The translations under genes were made by a program, and so were the position numbers. This document shows, in pieces, positions 1 through 9,252 of a stretch of DNA of 64,000 nt. The stretch is from Ruminococcus sp. Its GTDB lineage: Bacteria > Bacillota > Clostridia > Oscillospirales > Ruminococcaceae. The DNA lies in contig JAUNOG010000003.1 of NCBI GenBank assembly GCA_030531185.1, positions 1 to 64,000 on the forward strand. Reading direction: 5' to 3'. Positions within the stretch are counted from its first letter, which is position 1, and every line of letters begins with the position of its first letter. The notes beneath the pieces were generated by a model that saw nothing but the letters and a program-made list of their open reading frames with translations, did not search any database and was not told the origin of the DNA.

Positions 1-1
1 C

Positions 2-340
2 TTTTTGGCATCTTCTGACAGCCAATTCAACGCAATGCAGGAGGAGGCAATAAGACGGGTGAGAGAAATGCACCGCCGCTCGCAGTCCATAGTCGGACCT
101 GCGGCAACGGAAGATAATACTCCGTCTGAGGGGAACACGTCTGCCGCAAACAAGTCTCCCGAGGCTGTTAAGCGTTCAAATTCGCCGTCGGGCGGACTTC
201 TGGGAGGTCTGCTGGGAGGAAATCTCGGAGGTCTTAAAATCGACGAGGAAAAGGCGCTGATAGGTCTGCTTATTTACATACTGTACAAGCAGGGGGCGGA
301 CATTAAGCTTTTGCTGGGTCTGGGGTACTTACTTTTGTAA
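2..340 (+). CDS. Hypothetical protein, 5' end cut by window edge
   Basis: The frame is already open at the left edge, so the true start lies outside the window; the TTG at position 5 has no visible ribosome site. The visible 112 residues are charged and Ser/Asn-rich at first (an amphipathic Glu/Arg stretch near the start), followed by a Gly/Leu stretch LLGGLLGGNLGGL and a hydrophobic C-terminal segment of about 20 residues after IDEEKALI. This resembles small clostridial proteins with a C-terminal hydrophobic tail, but I do not recognise the family. It ends about 28 bp before a strong bidirectional terminator shared with the convergent pyrD gene. Confidence 0.5.
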   Translation, partial: FLASSDSQFNAMQEEAIRRVREMHRRSQSIVGPAATEDNTPSEGNTSAANKSPEAVKRSNSPSGGLLGGLLGGNLGGLKIDEEKALIGLLIYILYKQGADIKLLLGLGYLLL

Positions 341-367
341 TGCGGATTTATGAGTATCAAGGTAAAA

Positions 368-402
368 AAATACACTTCCGTTTTGGGCGGAGGTGTATTT
401 TT
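368..402. terminator. Bidirectional intrinsic terminator
   Basis: The arms at 368-380 and 388-400 pair over about 13 bp with one mismatch, and are flanked by A-run on the left and T-run on the right, so the element can stop transcription in both directions. It separates the plus-strand gene at the left edge from the end of the minus-strand pyr run. Confidence 0.8.
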
Positions 403-410
403 GCATTATT

Positions 411-1322
411 TTACCACGGCTTGACCGTTCCCACGATTTCGGAGATATTGTCAATTCCGTTATCCTCGCAGAATTTTTCCAATCCTTCGATTATCTTCAC
501 GGGGGCGTAGGGGTCTGCGAAAATCGCCGCGCCTACCTGTACGGTCTGCGCTCCCGCCAGCATCATTTCTACCGCGTCCTCCCAAGTGGAAATTCCGCCC
601 ATTCCGCATACGGGAATGCTTACGGCGTTTGCTACATGCCACACCATTCTCACCGCCACGGGGAACACCGCAGGTCCCGAAAGTCCGCCGACGTTATTCT
701 TTAATATCGGACGTCTTGTGCGTATGTCAATTCTCATTCCCAGCAGAGTGTTGATGAGCGAGACAGCGTCCGCGCCGTTCGCCTCAACGGACTTTGCAAT
801 GTCAACAATGCTTGTAACGTTGGGGGAAAGCTTTACCATAAGGGGCTTGTCGCTTGCCTCCTTGACTGCCTTGGTGACCTCGCCCGCTATGAGACAGTCC
901 GTGCCGAAAGCCGCCCCGCCCTGTTTTACGTTGGGGCAGGAGATATTCAGCTCGATAAGGTCGACAGCGGAGCCGTTCAGCTTTTGGGCAAGCTCGGCGC
1001 ATTCCTCTATCGTAGAGCCTGCGATATTGGCTATAATTCTGGTGTCCTTGGTCACGAGGTTCGGCAGCTCGTAGTTAAGGAACTTGTCCACGCCGCCGTT
1101 CTGAAGTCCCACGGAATTGAGCATTCCGCTGGGGGTTTCGGCAACTCTGGGAGCGGGATTTCCCTCGCGTCTGTGCAGGGTAGTGCCCTTTACGGAAATT
1201 CCTCCCAGCTTTGAAAGGGGATAAAACTGCTCGTATTCTCTGCCGTAGCCAAATGTTCCGCTGGCAGGAATTACGGGGTTTTTAAAGTCTATCCCGCAGA
1301 AATTCACGTTAAGTCTGCTCAT
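411..1322 (-). CDS. pyrD: Dihydroorotate dehydrogenase B, catalytic subunit
   Basis: Oxidises dihydroorotate to orotate, the fourth step of pyrimidine synthesis, with FMN; in the 1B type electrons pass through PyrK to NAD. The 303-residue protein shows the class 1 signature NPVIPASGTFGYG near the N-terminus, the NISCPN segment carrying the 1B catalytic cysteine, and C-terminal GMGGIS phosphate-binding glycines. Full length for the family. Its ATG overlaps the end of pyrK by 4 bp, so the two are translationally coupled and are expected to form the usual heterotetramer. It is the last gene of the minus-strand pyr run and ends in the terminator at 368-402. Confidence 0.96.
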   Translation of the reverse strand: MSRLNVNFCGIDFKNPVIPASGTFGYGREYEQFYPLSKLGGISVKGTTLHRREGNPAPRVAETPSGMLNSVGLQNGGVDKFLNYELPNLVTKDTRIIANIAGSTIEECAELAQKLNGSAVDLIELNISCPNVKQGGAAFGTDCLIAGEVTKAVKEASDKPLMVKLSPNVTSIVDIAKSVEANGADAVSLINTLLGMRIDIRTRRPILKNNVGGLSGPAVFPVAVRMVWHVANAVSIPVCGMGGISTWEDAVEMMLAGAQTVQVGAAIFADPYAPVKIIEGLEKFCEDNGIDNISEIVGTVKPW

Positions 1323-2089
1323 TCAAAAACAACCTCCTCGCTGTCGAATACGGGTCCGTCCTTGCAGACGTGGGAGTTGAACTCCTGTCCGTCCTTTACC
1401 GTACGGCAGGCGCATACGAGACAGGCGCCCACTCCGCAAGCCATTCTCTGCTCGAGGGAGACCTGACAGTAAATTCCGCTGTCCGCCGCCATTTTGGTGA
1501 TATTTTTTAGCATTATCATAGGTCCGCAGGCGTAGATGATATCGGGCTTTTCCGTTTCGAGGACTTCCGCAAGAGCGTCGGTCACAAAGCCTTTTTTTCC
1601 TGCCGAGCCGTCGTCGGTGCAGAGGATCGTATTTGCGCCGCAGGACTTGAAGTCCTCCTGCAAAATGACAGCCGCCATATTTCTGAAACCGCTTATTACT
1701 GTGGCGTTTTCGCCGTATTCCTTTGCAATGCCCAGCATTGGGGGAGTACCGATACCTCCGCCGATACAAACGCATTTTTTGTCCTTTTCAAGCGTCTTAA
1801 AGCCGTTTCCCAGCGGGGCGATGATGTCGATAAGGTCTCCCTTGTTAAGCTCGGAAAGCTTGTCTGTGCCTTTTCCTCTTACCTCGAACACAAGGCGGAT
1901 AGTGCCTTTAGTCTTGTCGATATCGCAGATAGAAATAGGTCTGCGCAGGAAAAAGCCCTCCGCCGCCACCTGAGCGAACTGTCCTGCCTGAGCCGCCTGC
2001 GCTATGTGGGGGCAGTAAATTTCAATGTCGAAGATACCTTTTGCAAGGGTTTTCTTTGAAACTATGGGGTATTTGCCTTGTTTGTACAT
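1319..2089 (-). CDS. pyrK: Dihydroorotate dehydrogenase B, electron transfer subunit
   Basis: FAD and 2Fe-2S subunit that moves electrons from PyrD to NAD+. A ferredoxin-reductase-like fold is visible: the RRPISI flavin motif in the first third, the GGGIGTPPMLG nucleotide-binding glycines in the middle, and a C-terminal cysteine cluster (MACGVGACLVCAC, then a last Cys in VCKDGP) for the 2Fe-2S centre. I start it at the ATG at 2089, which has an AAAGGA site 6 bases upstream; a GTG 10 codons earlier would run into the preceding gene. Located 20 bp after the 433-residue unknown and overlapping pyrD. Confidence 0.95.
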   Translation of the reverse strand: MYKQGKYPIVSKKTLAKGIFDIEIYCPHIAQAAQAGQFAQVAAEGFFLRRPISICDIDKTKGTIRLVFEVRGKGTDKLSELNKGDLIDIIAPLGNGFKTLEKDKKCVCIGGGIGTPPMLGIAKEYGENATVISGFRNMAAVILQEDFKSCGANTILCTDDGSAGKKGFVTDALAEVLETEKPDIIYACGPMIMLKNITKMAADSGIYCQVSLEQRMACGVGACLVCACRTVKDGQEFNSHVCKDGPVFDSEEVVFE

Positions 2090-2109
2090 CTTATCAGTCC
2101 TTTCGTATA

Positions 2110-3411
2110 TTACTCCCAATAATCTTTTATCAAATCAAGAGTTTGTTCGTCTAAACTACTACTCTCTGTGATCAAATCTATCATAATTTTTTCAGTTTTC
2201 TCGCTTTTGAAATTCATAAGTCCCAGAATTGCTGTATCAAGCAAATTTTTGTCAATGATATAACCCTTATGAATATTTGAAAATTCCAGATTTATCGCTT
2301 TTACTGCCGCATATTCCGCAAGAGGATTTTTCACTTCTGCCTCAGTTCTTATAATTTCGATAAGAGCAAAAGCTTTTTCACCGTGAAATTCATCAAAGAG
2401 CTTATCTACATATTCCTTTGTGATTTCCTTTATGCCGAAATATTTTCTGAAAGCAATATCTTCAACTGTAAGATATTTTTTCGCTGCCCAATCATAACGT
2501 TTATCATCAATCGGTTTGAAAATTTCAGAATGGAAAGGTTCTTTATCGGCGCAGTATGTCGGTTTTGTACGCCAACTTTTTTCAAGCTTTTCTGCGTAAG
2601 ACGAAAGCTGCGGGTATCTCGACGTATCGATAAAAGGCTCTCCGTATCCCATAAAGTTTACTAATATTTTGTCGTCTTTTCTCCAAATCCTTTGTATAGT
2701 CATTATGGTAAGACAGTTTATTTCGTGACCTAAGAGCGCTGCGGCGCAGGCTTTATGGTGACCGTCGAGCAGAACACTCATAAAAGTTCCAAGGTTAAAG
2801 GCAATGGCGCGCAATGAATTTTTATCTGTCTTAAAACGATTTACATACTCTTCAACACGATTTTTGTTATAGTATTTTGTACTCTGTGAGGGATAGAGAT
2901 ATTTCGGATAACTGGGTATTGCAGTCATAACATCGCTTTGCCAATAATCAGCACAGTGCGCGTTATAATATGTTTTCTCATTTGGTACGTTCCAGAAAAA
3001 TCCGCCCTGTCCGTCTGTCGGAATATGGGGTATATCGGCGAGCAGATAAATTCCGCTATCAAGAAGTCCTAAAATGGGAGAGATTATTTCCAAGGATTTT
3101 TCCAAAGACACAAAGTCATCGTTTATCATATCGTTTACTTGTATAAGTTCCTCGCAGTTTACATTTTTTATTCCGTAACCTGCTGCCAGAAGTCCCGAGC
3201 TTGTTGGACTTACTGCCTTGTAGTTCTGAAGTATCGGTTTGCCGTTCAGCATAAGTTTAGAGAAGTCTGCACAATCATCGCGATAATCGCTTTTCCTGCA
3301 AAGCTCGGTTTTAAGTCTGCCTTTACCGTTTTCCAATGATATAATGAGCGCGTTGGGTTCTTCAATGAGGTCGAGTATTCTTATTTTAGGTTTATGACCG
3401 AAATTTTTCAT
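2110..3411 (-). CDS. Unknown protein with ParB/sulfiredoxin-like DGHHK motif
   Basis: A 433-residue soluble protein inside the pyr operon, between pyrF and pyrK. I do not recognise the full-length family. The one telling segment is LLDGHHKACAAALLG near residue 220, which resembles the DGHHR motif of ParB/Srx-type nucleotide-binding domains, preceded by a stretch of Tyr/Asn-rich sequence (YNKNRVEEYVNRF). The C-terminal 150 residues are helical and charged with no signal or membrane segment. The upstream 50 bp hold a GNRA-capped hairpin. Its position suggests co-expression with pyrimidine genes, but a pyrimidine role is not shown by the sequence; it may be a passenger gene. Confidence 0.75.
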   Translation of the reverse strand: MKNFGHKPKIRILDLIEEPNALIISLENGKGRLKTELCRKSDYRDDCADFSKLMLNGKPILQNYKAVSPTSSGLLAAGYGIKNVNCEELIQVNDMINDDFVSLEKSLEIISPILGLLDSGIYLLADIPHIPTDGQGGFFWNVPNEKTYYNAHCADYWQSDVMTAIPSYPKYLYPSQSTKYYNKNRVEEYVNRFKTDKNSLRAIAFNLGTFMSVLLDGHHKACAAALLGHEINCLTIMTIQRIWRKDDKILVNFMGYGEPFIDTSRYPQLSSYAEKLEKSWRTKPTYCADKEPFHSEIFKPIDDKRYDWAAKKYLTVEDIAFRKYFGIKEITKEYVDKLFDEFHGEKAFALIEIIRTEAEVKNPLAEYAAVKAINLEFSNIHKGYIIDKNLLDTAILGLMNFKSEKTEKIMIDLITESSSLDEQTLDLIKDYWE

Positions 3412-3428
3412 AATCTCACCTATATAGT

Positions 3429-3452
3429 TTCGGACGGATTTCTCCGCCCGAA
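3429..3452 (-). other. GNRA-capped hairpin between pyrF and the 433-residue gene
   Basis: A 10-bp stem (one G-T pair) closed by a GAAA tetraloop on the minus strand lies in the 53-bp gap after pyrF. There is no T-run after it, so it is not a normal terminator; an mRNA stability or processing element is more likely. Confidence 0.45.
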
Positions 3453-3464
3453 GTTATTACAGTA

Positions 3465-4403
3465 TTAAATATCGGCAGTTATCTTCGGCAGATAAGAAAT
3501 AATATCCTCCTTCATACGGATAACCTCTCGTCTTGCCGCTTTTGCGTAGTCGTGCTCGTCGCAGTTTTCTTCCTTTTTGTATGCGCACATTACCGCTCTG
3601 GAGGAATTGACTATCGCTCCCAGACCGTTCTTGTCAAAGCCCTTTGCAACGCCTTCTGCGCCGCCGCCCTGCGCTCCGTAGCCGGGTACAAGGAAGAATG
3701 TGTGAGGCAGAGCCTCTCTCATTTCGGCAAGCTGTTCGGGATATGTCGCGCCTACGACTGCGCCTACTCCGCTGTAGCCGTACTTGCCCATTACCTCTGC
3801 GCCCCATTTTTCGCACATATCGCCCATAACGGCGTAAACCGCCTTGTCTGCGATCATCAGGTCCTGCAATTCGCCAGAGGACTTGTTGGAGGTCTTTACA
3901 AGCACGAAAATTCCCTTGTCATACGCTTTGCATTGCTCCAGCAGAGGGTTTATGCCGTCGGAGCCTAAATAGCCGTTTACGGTAAGAGCGTCCGCACCGA
4001 AAGCCTCGGCTTTCTCGCCGTCTACGTCGGTAAGTCCAAGGTGAGCGGCCGCGTAAGCCTCCATAGTTGCGCCTATGTCGTTTCTTTTGCCGTCCGTCAT
4101 AACGAACATACCCTTTTCCTTGGCGTACTGAATGGTCTTGTAAAGGGTCTTGACTCCCTCGTAGCCGTACATTTCATAGTACGCCGCCTGCGGCTTGATT
4201 GCAGGACAAATATCGTGTATCTCGTCGATAATGCCCTTATTAAATTCCCAGAGAGCCTTAGCCGCGCCTTTGAGGGTTCTGCCGTACTTCTTGAACTTCT
4301 TTTCCTTGATGTATTCGGGAATATAGTCAAGCTTGGGGTCAAGTCCTACCACAGACGGGTTCTGAGTTTTTACTATATTTTCAATAAGTCTGTCAAGTGA
4401 CAT
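3465..4403 (-). CDS. pyrF: Orotidine 5'-phosphate decarboxylase, type 2
   Basis: Last step of UMP synthesis: decarboxylates OMP. The length (312 residues) and the MTDGKRNDIG active-site block, with its catalytic Lys and Asp residues, fit the longer type 2 subfamily. VVGATYPEQL and the PGYGAQGG phosphate-binding loop follow towards the C-terminus. Two ATGs lie close together; the downstream one at 4403 has an AGGA site at proper spacing, while the one at 4409 abuts the site, so I use 4403. Fourth pyr-region gene after pyrC and a small unknown. Confidence 0.95.
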   Translation of the reverse strand: MSLDRLIENIVKTQNPSVVGLDPKLDYIPEYIKEKKFKKYGRTLKGAAKALWEFNKGIIDEIHDICPAIKPQAAYYEMYGYEGVKTLYKTIQYAKEKGMFVMTDGKRNDIGATMEAYAAAHLGLTDVDGEKAEAFGADALTVNGYLGSDGINPLLEQCKAYDKGIFVLVKTSNKSSGELQDLMIADKAVYAVMGDMCEKWGAEVMGKYGYSGVGAVVGATYPEQLAEMREALPHTFFLVPGYGAQGGGAEGVAKGFDKNGLGAIVNSSRAVMCAYKKEENCDEHDYAKAARREVIRMKEDIISYLPKITADI

Positions 4404-4427
4404 TTTCATCTTCCTTTCGGATCAATT

Positions 4428-4892
4428 TTATAAATTTCCCTCGATCAGGACAATATTGCTGATCGTTAAGCAATGCTGTAAAAATCTGATAAATTCATTC
4501 AGGAAAGCTTTTTCGTCATCTGCGTATTTCTCCATATCAGACTTTATAATATCTATAAGCCTTTCGCAGTCCGCTGTACCCAGCCAGTTGAGGGAGCATA
4601 CGTCAAAGTATTCCTGAATTTCGCCGTCGTCGGGGTCTTTTACAGGGAATATTGCGTTTAAATACGGAACGATAAGCTTGTTGTAATCTGTCTGAAAAAT
4701 CATCAGACTGTCATAGAAGTTCCAATCCTCCCACATAATATCGCCGTTTTCGGGAACACGCACGGGTATCACTTCAAGAAAAATTTTCTCTTTTTTATCC
4801 GAGTATAAATGAAGTTGTGTTATAATTTGCGTGTGATCTCCGTGTACGGTGATATGTTCGTGCTTGAGTTCTCGCTGAGTTACTGAAAGCAT
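4428..4892 (-). CDS. Hypothetical protein in the pyr operon
   Basis: A 154-residue acidic soluble protein of unknown family between pyrC and pyrF. Start chosen at the ATG at 4892, preceded by AAGGAG six bases upstream; an open frame extends further into pyrC but without a ribosome site. Visible features are a cluster of aromatic residues (MWEDWNFYDS) and a helical C-terminal third (LNEFIRFLQHCL). No signal peptide, membrane segment or known motif. It is 23 bp from pyrC and 24 bp from pyrF, so it is most likely co-transcribed with them. Confidence 0.7.
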   Translation of the reverse strand: MLSVTQRELKHEHITVHGDHTQIITQLHLYSDKKEKIFLEVIPVRVPENGDIMWEDWNFYDSLMIFQTDYNKLIVPYLNAIFPVKDPDDGEIQEYFDVCSLNWLGTADCERLIDIIKSDMEKYADDEKAFLNEFIRFLQHCLTISNIVLIEGNL

Positions 4893-4915
4893 AATTTTCT
4901 CCTTATTTTTCGCAT

Positions 4916-6196
4916 TTACAGCGCAAATACTACCTTGCCTCTGCAAATGGTATAGATATTCTTTCCCTTTAGCTTTTCGCCCTTGAATACGCTGTTTTTG
5001 GACTTTGAATTAAGCTCCTCGGGAATGACCTCCCACTCGTAATCGGGGTCGAAAATACAGAGGTCGCAGCGTTCTCCCACAGCGATCTTTACAGGTTCAA
5101 GTCCCATTATTTTTCTGGGATTTACCGACATTACCTCCGCAAGCTTGGAAAGGCTCATTTTGCCCGTGTGATAAAGCTGAGTGAGCGTTACCGCAAGGGA
5201 AGTCTCCAGTCCCACAACGCCGTTGGGCGCTTTTTCAAAGTCTGCCTTTTCCTCTGCGGAATGGGGCGCGTGGTCGGTGATGATACAGTCTATCGTACCG
5301 TCCAGCAGGGCTGCCTCAACAGCCGCTCTGTCCTTTTCCGTTCTAAGCGGGGGAGACATTCTGTAATCTGCGTCTCTTGACAGCAGTTTTTCGTCCGTAT
5401 AGGTGAAATAATGGGGAGCGGTCTCGCAGGTGACCTTTACTCCGTCGCGCTTAGCCGCTCTGATAATATTTACCGAGCCGTAGGTGGAAACGTGGCAGAT
5501 ATGAATTCTTGCGTTACAGCTCATAGCAAGGCATATTTCTCTTGCGGTAATGCTGTCTTCGCTGGCTCTGTCCATACCCTTTACGCCAAGCTTTTCGGAT
5601 ATTTCTCCCTTGTTTATTATACCGCCGTTTATGATCTTCAGATCTTCGCAGTGGGAGGTAACGAGCAGTCCGTTGCCGACCGTCTTTTCGAGAGCCTGTC
5701 TCATAAGCTCCGCATTTTCGACGGGTCGTCCGTCGTCGGAAACAGCGGTAATCCCCGCCTCTTTAAGCGCGTCGAAGTCGCAGAGCTCTCCGCCCTTCAT
5801 ACCCTTGGTAACGCAGGCTATGGGGATCACGTCGATACCCGTTTTCTTAGCCTTGTCAAAGACATATCTTACCGTTTCGGGACTGTCGATCGCGGGCTTG
5901 GTATTAGGCATACACGCAACGCCTGTAAAACCTCCCGCCTTTGCCGCATTCGCTCCTGTGATGATGTCCTCTTTATAGGTAAGACCGGGGTCGCGGAAAT
6001 GAACGTGCATATCGAAAAGCCCGGGAACGGCGCAAAGCCGTCCCTGCCCGTCGATGACCCTTGTCTTTTCGTCGATGTTTTCCGCAGAGATACTGCCGAT
6101 CTCGGTTATAACGCCGTTTTCAACCGCAATATCCGTGATATCGTCAATGCCCGTCTGCGGGTCGCAGGCTCTGACGTTTTTTATAAGTATATCCAT
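4916..6196 (-). CDS. pyrC: Dihydroorotase, class I
   Basis: Zinc amidohydrolase that closes carbamoyl-aspartate to dihydroorotate. At 426 residues it matches the class I (long) form. The metal site is visible: DMHVHFRDPG (HxH), a histidine in VTSHCEDL, HICHVST, and the catalytic ITDHAPHS aspartate block. The metal-binding Asp of that block and the substrate-contact region MSPPLR are present, so the enzyme should be active rather than an inactive homologue. It begins 10 bp after the small membrane protein upstream and is followed by a small unknown and pyrF. No aspartate carbamoyltransferase is in the window. Confidence 0.95.
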   Translation of the reverse strand: MDILIKNVRACDPQTGIDDITDIAVENGVITEIGSISAENIDEKTRVIDGQGRLCAVPGLFDMHVHFRDPGLTYKEDIITGANAAKAGGFTGVACMPNTKPAIDSPETVRYVFDKAKKTGIDVIPIACVTKGMKGGELCDFDALKEAGITAVSDDGRPVENAELMRQALEKTVGNGLLVTSHCEDLKIINGGIINKGEISEKLGVKGMDRASEDSITAREICLAMSCNARIHICHVSTYGSVNIIRAAKRDGVKVTCETAPHYFTYTDEKLLSRDADYRMSPPLRTEKDRAAVEAALLDGTIDCIITDHAPHSAEEKADFEKAPNGVVGLETSLAVTLTQLYHTGKMSLSKLAEVMSVNPRKIMGLEPVKIAVGERCDLCIFDPDYEWEVIPEELNSKSKNSVFKGEKLKGKNIYTICRGKVVFAL

Positions 6197-6205
6197 ATTC
6201 TGACC

Positions 6206-6760
6206 TTATTCATCGTCTTTACCGTCATAGAAGTCCGTAACGGTGACGGTTCTGCTGCAGGTGTAAACGCCGCCCTTATCTACATTTGAAAGTACGAATT
6301 TACAGCTTGCCTTTTCTTCCTCTTCGTTGCCTGTTCTCCAAGCTACGGCGGTTTCGTTTTCCTCATCGTATTCGAGGTTTCTGTAGGTAAATGTGGTGAA
6401 GAAGTAAAGCTGTTCGCCCAGATCAACGCTCTTGTCTCTGCCGTTAGGCATTACGAGCACTTTGATTTTCTTAGTATCCTCGTCGATCTTGAAATATCCC
6501 TTTGCGATAAGCGCGCTTTCGCTTTTGAGGGACGCGGCAGGATCGTCGTCCTCAAGGTGTGCCATAGTGAACTTGCCGTTCTGGTCGAACATAAAAACCG
6601 TCTCGTTTTCCTCGTCGGTCCAGTAGCCTCTGATTATCTGTCTGGAGTCCGATTTGGTCTCCTTGGACGGCGAGCTGAATACATAAGTGCATACAAAAAT
6701 CGCACACACGATAAGAACTACGAAAATAATTCCGAGAAGCGCTGAAATAAACTTTTTCAT
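6206..6760 (-). CDS. Small N-terminally anchored protein
   Basis: A 184-residue protein with one strong hydrophobic segment at residues 7-30 (no lipobox cysteine in the usual place), then an extracytoplasmic domain rich in Asp/Glu/Lys with a WTDEENETVFMFDQNG stretch. That pattern (a short beta segment comparing with a default state) is seen in DUF-type single-domain surface proteins, but I cannot name the family. It sits between ilvD and pyrC, with only 10 bp before pyrC, so it is probably part of the same transcript. Confidence 0.7.
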   Translation of the reverse strand: MKKFISALLGIIFVVLIVCAIFVCTYVFSSPSKETKSDSRQIIRGYWTDEENETVFMFDQNGKFTMAHLEDDDPAASLKSESALIAKGYFKIDEDTKKIKVLVMPNGRDKSVDLGEQLYFFTTFTYRNLEYDEENETAVAWRTGNEEEEKASCKFVLSNVDKGGVYTCSRTVTVTDFYDGKDDE

Positions 6761-6803
6761 TGGTTCATACCTCCATAATTTTGTTTAGATTGATACTTAT
6801 GTC

Positions 6804-8468
6804 TTACTTGATCTCAAGAACTGCTCCCCTGTTAGCCGAGGTCACGAGAGAAGCGTATCTTGCGGCGTAGCCCGTTTTTATCTTAGGCTCCTTGGGAACC
6901 CAGCCTTTCTTTCTTTCCGCAAGCTCCTCGTCGGAGACTTTAAGCTCGATACTGTGATTGTTTATATCGATAGCGATGATGTCGCCGTCCTTGACAAATG
7001 CGATAGTACCTCCCATAGCCGCCTCGGGGCAAACGTGACCGATAGCCGCGCCTCTTGTTGCGCCGCTGAAACGTCCGTCTGTGATAAGAGCTACGGTCGA
7101 GCCGAGACCCATACCCTGAATAGCCGACGTAGGATTGAGCATTTCTCTCATTCCCGGTCCGCCCTTTGGACCTTCGTATCTGATGACCACAACGTCTCCC
7201 GGAACTATCTTTCCGCCTCTGATAGCCTCGATAGCCTCCTCCTCGCTGTCGAATACTCTTGCGGGACCTTCGTGTTTGAGCATTTCGGGTGCGACTGCGG
7301 AACGCTTTACGACGCAGGTATCAGGCGCAAGATTGCCCCTGAGCACTGCGATACCGCCGTTTGGCATATATGGGTTCTCGATAGGTCTGATAGTTTCGGG
7401 GTCTTTGTTTACGCAGCCCGCTATATTCTCCGCAACGGTCTTGCCCGTGCAGGTGAGGCAGGACGTGTCGATAAGGTCTTTCTTTGCAAGCTCGTTAAGT
7501 ACTGCGTAAACTCCTCCCGCCTCGTTGAGATCCTCCATATATGTGTGTCCTGCGGGGGCGAGGTGACAGATGTTCGGCGTTCTTTCGGAAATTTCGTTGA
7601 CAAGCTCCAGATTAAGGTCGATACCGCACTCGTGAGCGATAGCAGGCAGGTGGAGCATTGAGTTTGTGGAACAGCCGAGAGCCATATCAGCCGCAATAGC
7701 GTTTTTGAAAGCCGCCTCGGTCATAATGTCTCTGGGGCGGATATTCTTCTTCAGAAGCTCCATAACAGCCATACCTGCGTGCTTTGCAAGCTTTAATCTT
7801 TCCGAGTAAACGGCGGGGATAGTGCCGTTGCCTTTAAGACCCATACCGAGAACCTCGGTAAGGCAGTTCATTGAGTTCGCAGTGTACATACCCGAGCAGG
7901 AGCCGCAGGTAGGACATGCCTTGTTCTCGAATTCCTCAACATCGGAAAGCTCGAATTTTCCCGCATTGTATGTTCCCACAGCCTCAAACATAGAGGAAAG
8001 GGAAGTCTTAGAACCCTTTACGTGACCTGCGAGCATAGGGCCTCCCGAAACGAAAACGGTAGGAATGTTAACTCTTGCCGCCGCCATAAGCAGTCCGGGA
8101 ACGTTTTTATCGCAGTTGGGTACCATTACCAGAGCGTCGAAGTGATGAGCAAGCGCCATACATTCGGTGGAGTCCGCAATAAGGTCGCGGGTAACGAGAG
8201 AATACTTCATACCCTGATGTCCCATAGCGATACCGTCGCAAACGGCGATAGCCGGGAATACCACAGGAGTTCCGCCTGCCATAGCCACGCCCATTTTAAC
8301 GGCGTCCACTATCTTGTCGATATTCATATGACCGGGTACTATCTCGTTATAGGAAGAAACGATACCTACCAGCGGTCTTTCCATTTCCGCCTTAGTTATG
8401 CCCAGCGCATTGAACAATGATCTCTGAGGGGCTTTGTCTACGCCCTCGCAAAAAAAGTTGTTTGCCAT
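6804..8468 (-). CDS. ilvD: Dihydroxy-acid dehydratase
   Basis: Iron-sulfur dehydratase converting dihydroxy-acids to the 2-keto precursors of valine and isoleucine. The 554-residue length is typical. Fe-S ligand cysteines are visible in NCDKNVPG and [17 protein letters not shown], and the conserved GRFSGATRG segment with its catalytic serine is near the C-terminus. The product, 2-ketoisovalerate, is also a substrate for the VOR-type oxidoreductase encoded at 32-35 kb, though the two are not linked here. It lies 38 bp after an unknown gene and 44 bp before a membrane protein. Confidence 0.97.
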   Translation of the reverse strand: MANNFFCEGVDKAPQRSLFNALGITKAEMERPLVGIVSSYNEIVPGHMNIDKIVDAVKMGVAMAGGTPVVFPAIAVCDGIAMGHQGMKYSLVTRDLIADSTECMALAHHFDALVMVPNCDKNVPGLLMAAARVNIPTVFVSGGPMLAGHVKGSKTSLSSMFEAVGTYNAGKFELSDVEEFENKACPTCGSCSGMYTANSMNCLTEVLGMGLKGNGTIPAVYSERLKLAKHAGMAVMELLKKNIRPRDIMTEAAFKNAIAADMALGCSTNSMLHLPAIAHECGIDLNLELVNEISERTPNICHLAPAGHTYMEDLNEAGGVYAVLNELAKKDLIDTSCLTCTGKTVAENIAGCVNKDPETIRPIENPYMPNGGIAVLRGNLAPDTCVVKRSAVAPEMLKHEGPARVFDSEEEAIEAIRGGKIVPGDVVVIRYEGPKGGPGMREMLNPTSAIQGMGLGSTVALITDGRFSGATRGAAIGHVCPEAAMGGTIAFVKDGDIIAIDINNHSIELKVSDEELAERKKGWVPKEPKIKTGYAARYASLVTSANRGAVLEIK

Positions 8469-8505
8469 TTTAAATTACCTCTTTTATATAATATTTTGTT
8501 TTCCT

Positions 8506-9219
8506 TTAATCTGTTTTTGCTTCCTCTTTATAGGAGCGTGCCGCCTCGTCGACTGCATCGATAAGAGCGTTTTCAAAGGGAGTTCCCATTAAAGAACGCT
8601 TATACTGAACGCCTATGCCGTTGTTTTCCCAGTAGCCGCCGCAGCGGTCAAAGCCGTAGAAATACATCACTTCGTCATAGTAAGGTATTTTTGCGGAGAA
8701 AAGAAACAGTCCCTCTATCGGATATACCTCAAAGGCGTTGGGGATACTGCCTGTGTTTTTGTAGCTTTCAACGGCTCTGTAAACGGTATTGTCAAGATAA
8801 ATCCCAAAGCACGGCTCGCTTGGACTGAATTCTGCGGTTTCCTCCGTTTTACCGGGAGCGTAGATAAAGCTTACGGGCACCTCTCCCGCGTGGCTCTCAA
8901 AACGGACGAAGTCCTTGCTGAGCGAAAAGGTCATTACATAGTCCTTGTCATCGGCGCAGTCCTCTTCTGTAACGGTGCGGGAGGGCGCGAGTGATATCTG
9001 CTGCTGCCCGCCGTAATTTCTGCTTGATACAGCCGTATTCGGACTTACCGAATTCACCGCCTTGTTTACCGTCTCGTTAGCCGCGCGTCTTGCTGCGTTT
9101 TCGGCGATCCTTGCCGCCTCGTCCTGCGGGTTCTTTACAAAGTGTTCAACGTTCCTTGCGGTGTCGGCGGCTTTGTTTACCGCATTTGAGATGTCCTTTA
9201 ATTTATCAAAAAGTCCCAT
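8506..9219 (-). CDS. Hypothetical protein with amphipathic N-terminus
   Basis: A 237-residue protein beginning MGLFDKLKDISNAVNKAAD, an amphipathic helix followed by an Ala/Glu/Arg helical stretch to about residue 60, then a Ser/Asn/Gln linker and a C-terminal mixed alpha/beta domain of about 140 residues containing YFYGFDRCGGYW. No signal peptide or membrane segment. The amphipathic helix could touch the membrane or a partner. Family not recognised. Gaps of 34-38 bp to glucokinase and ilvD suggest co-transcription. Confidence 0.7.
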   Translation of the reverse strand: MGLFDKLKDISNAVNKAADTARNVEHFVKNPQDEAARIAENAARRAANETVNKAVNSVSPNTAVSSRNYGGQQQISLAPSRTVTEEDCADDKDYVMTFSLSKDFVRFESHAGEVPVSFIYAPGKTEETAEFSPSEPCFGIYLDNTVYRAVESYKNTGSIPNAFEVYPIEGLFLFSAKIPYYDEVMYFYGFDRCGGYWENNGIGVQYKRSLMGTPFENALIDAVDEAARSYKEEAKTD

Positions 9220-9252
9220 TTTATATTCCTCATTTTTTGTTTTTGACTTTGC

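Noticed and set aside
5411..6289. 292-residue plus-strand frame across pyrC
   Set aside because: Antisense shadow of pyrC, which has full family motifs; no promoter or ribosome site.
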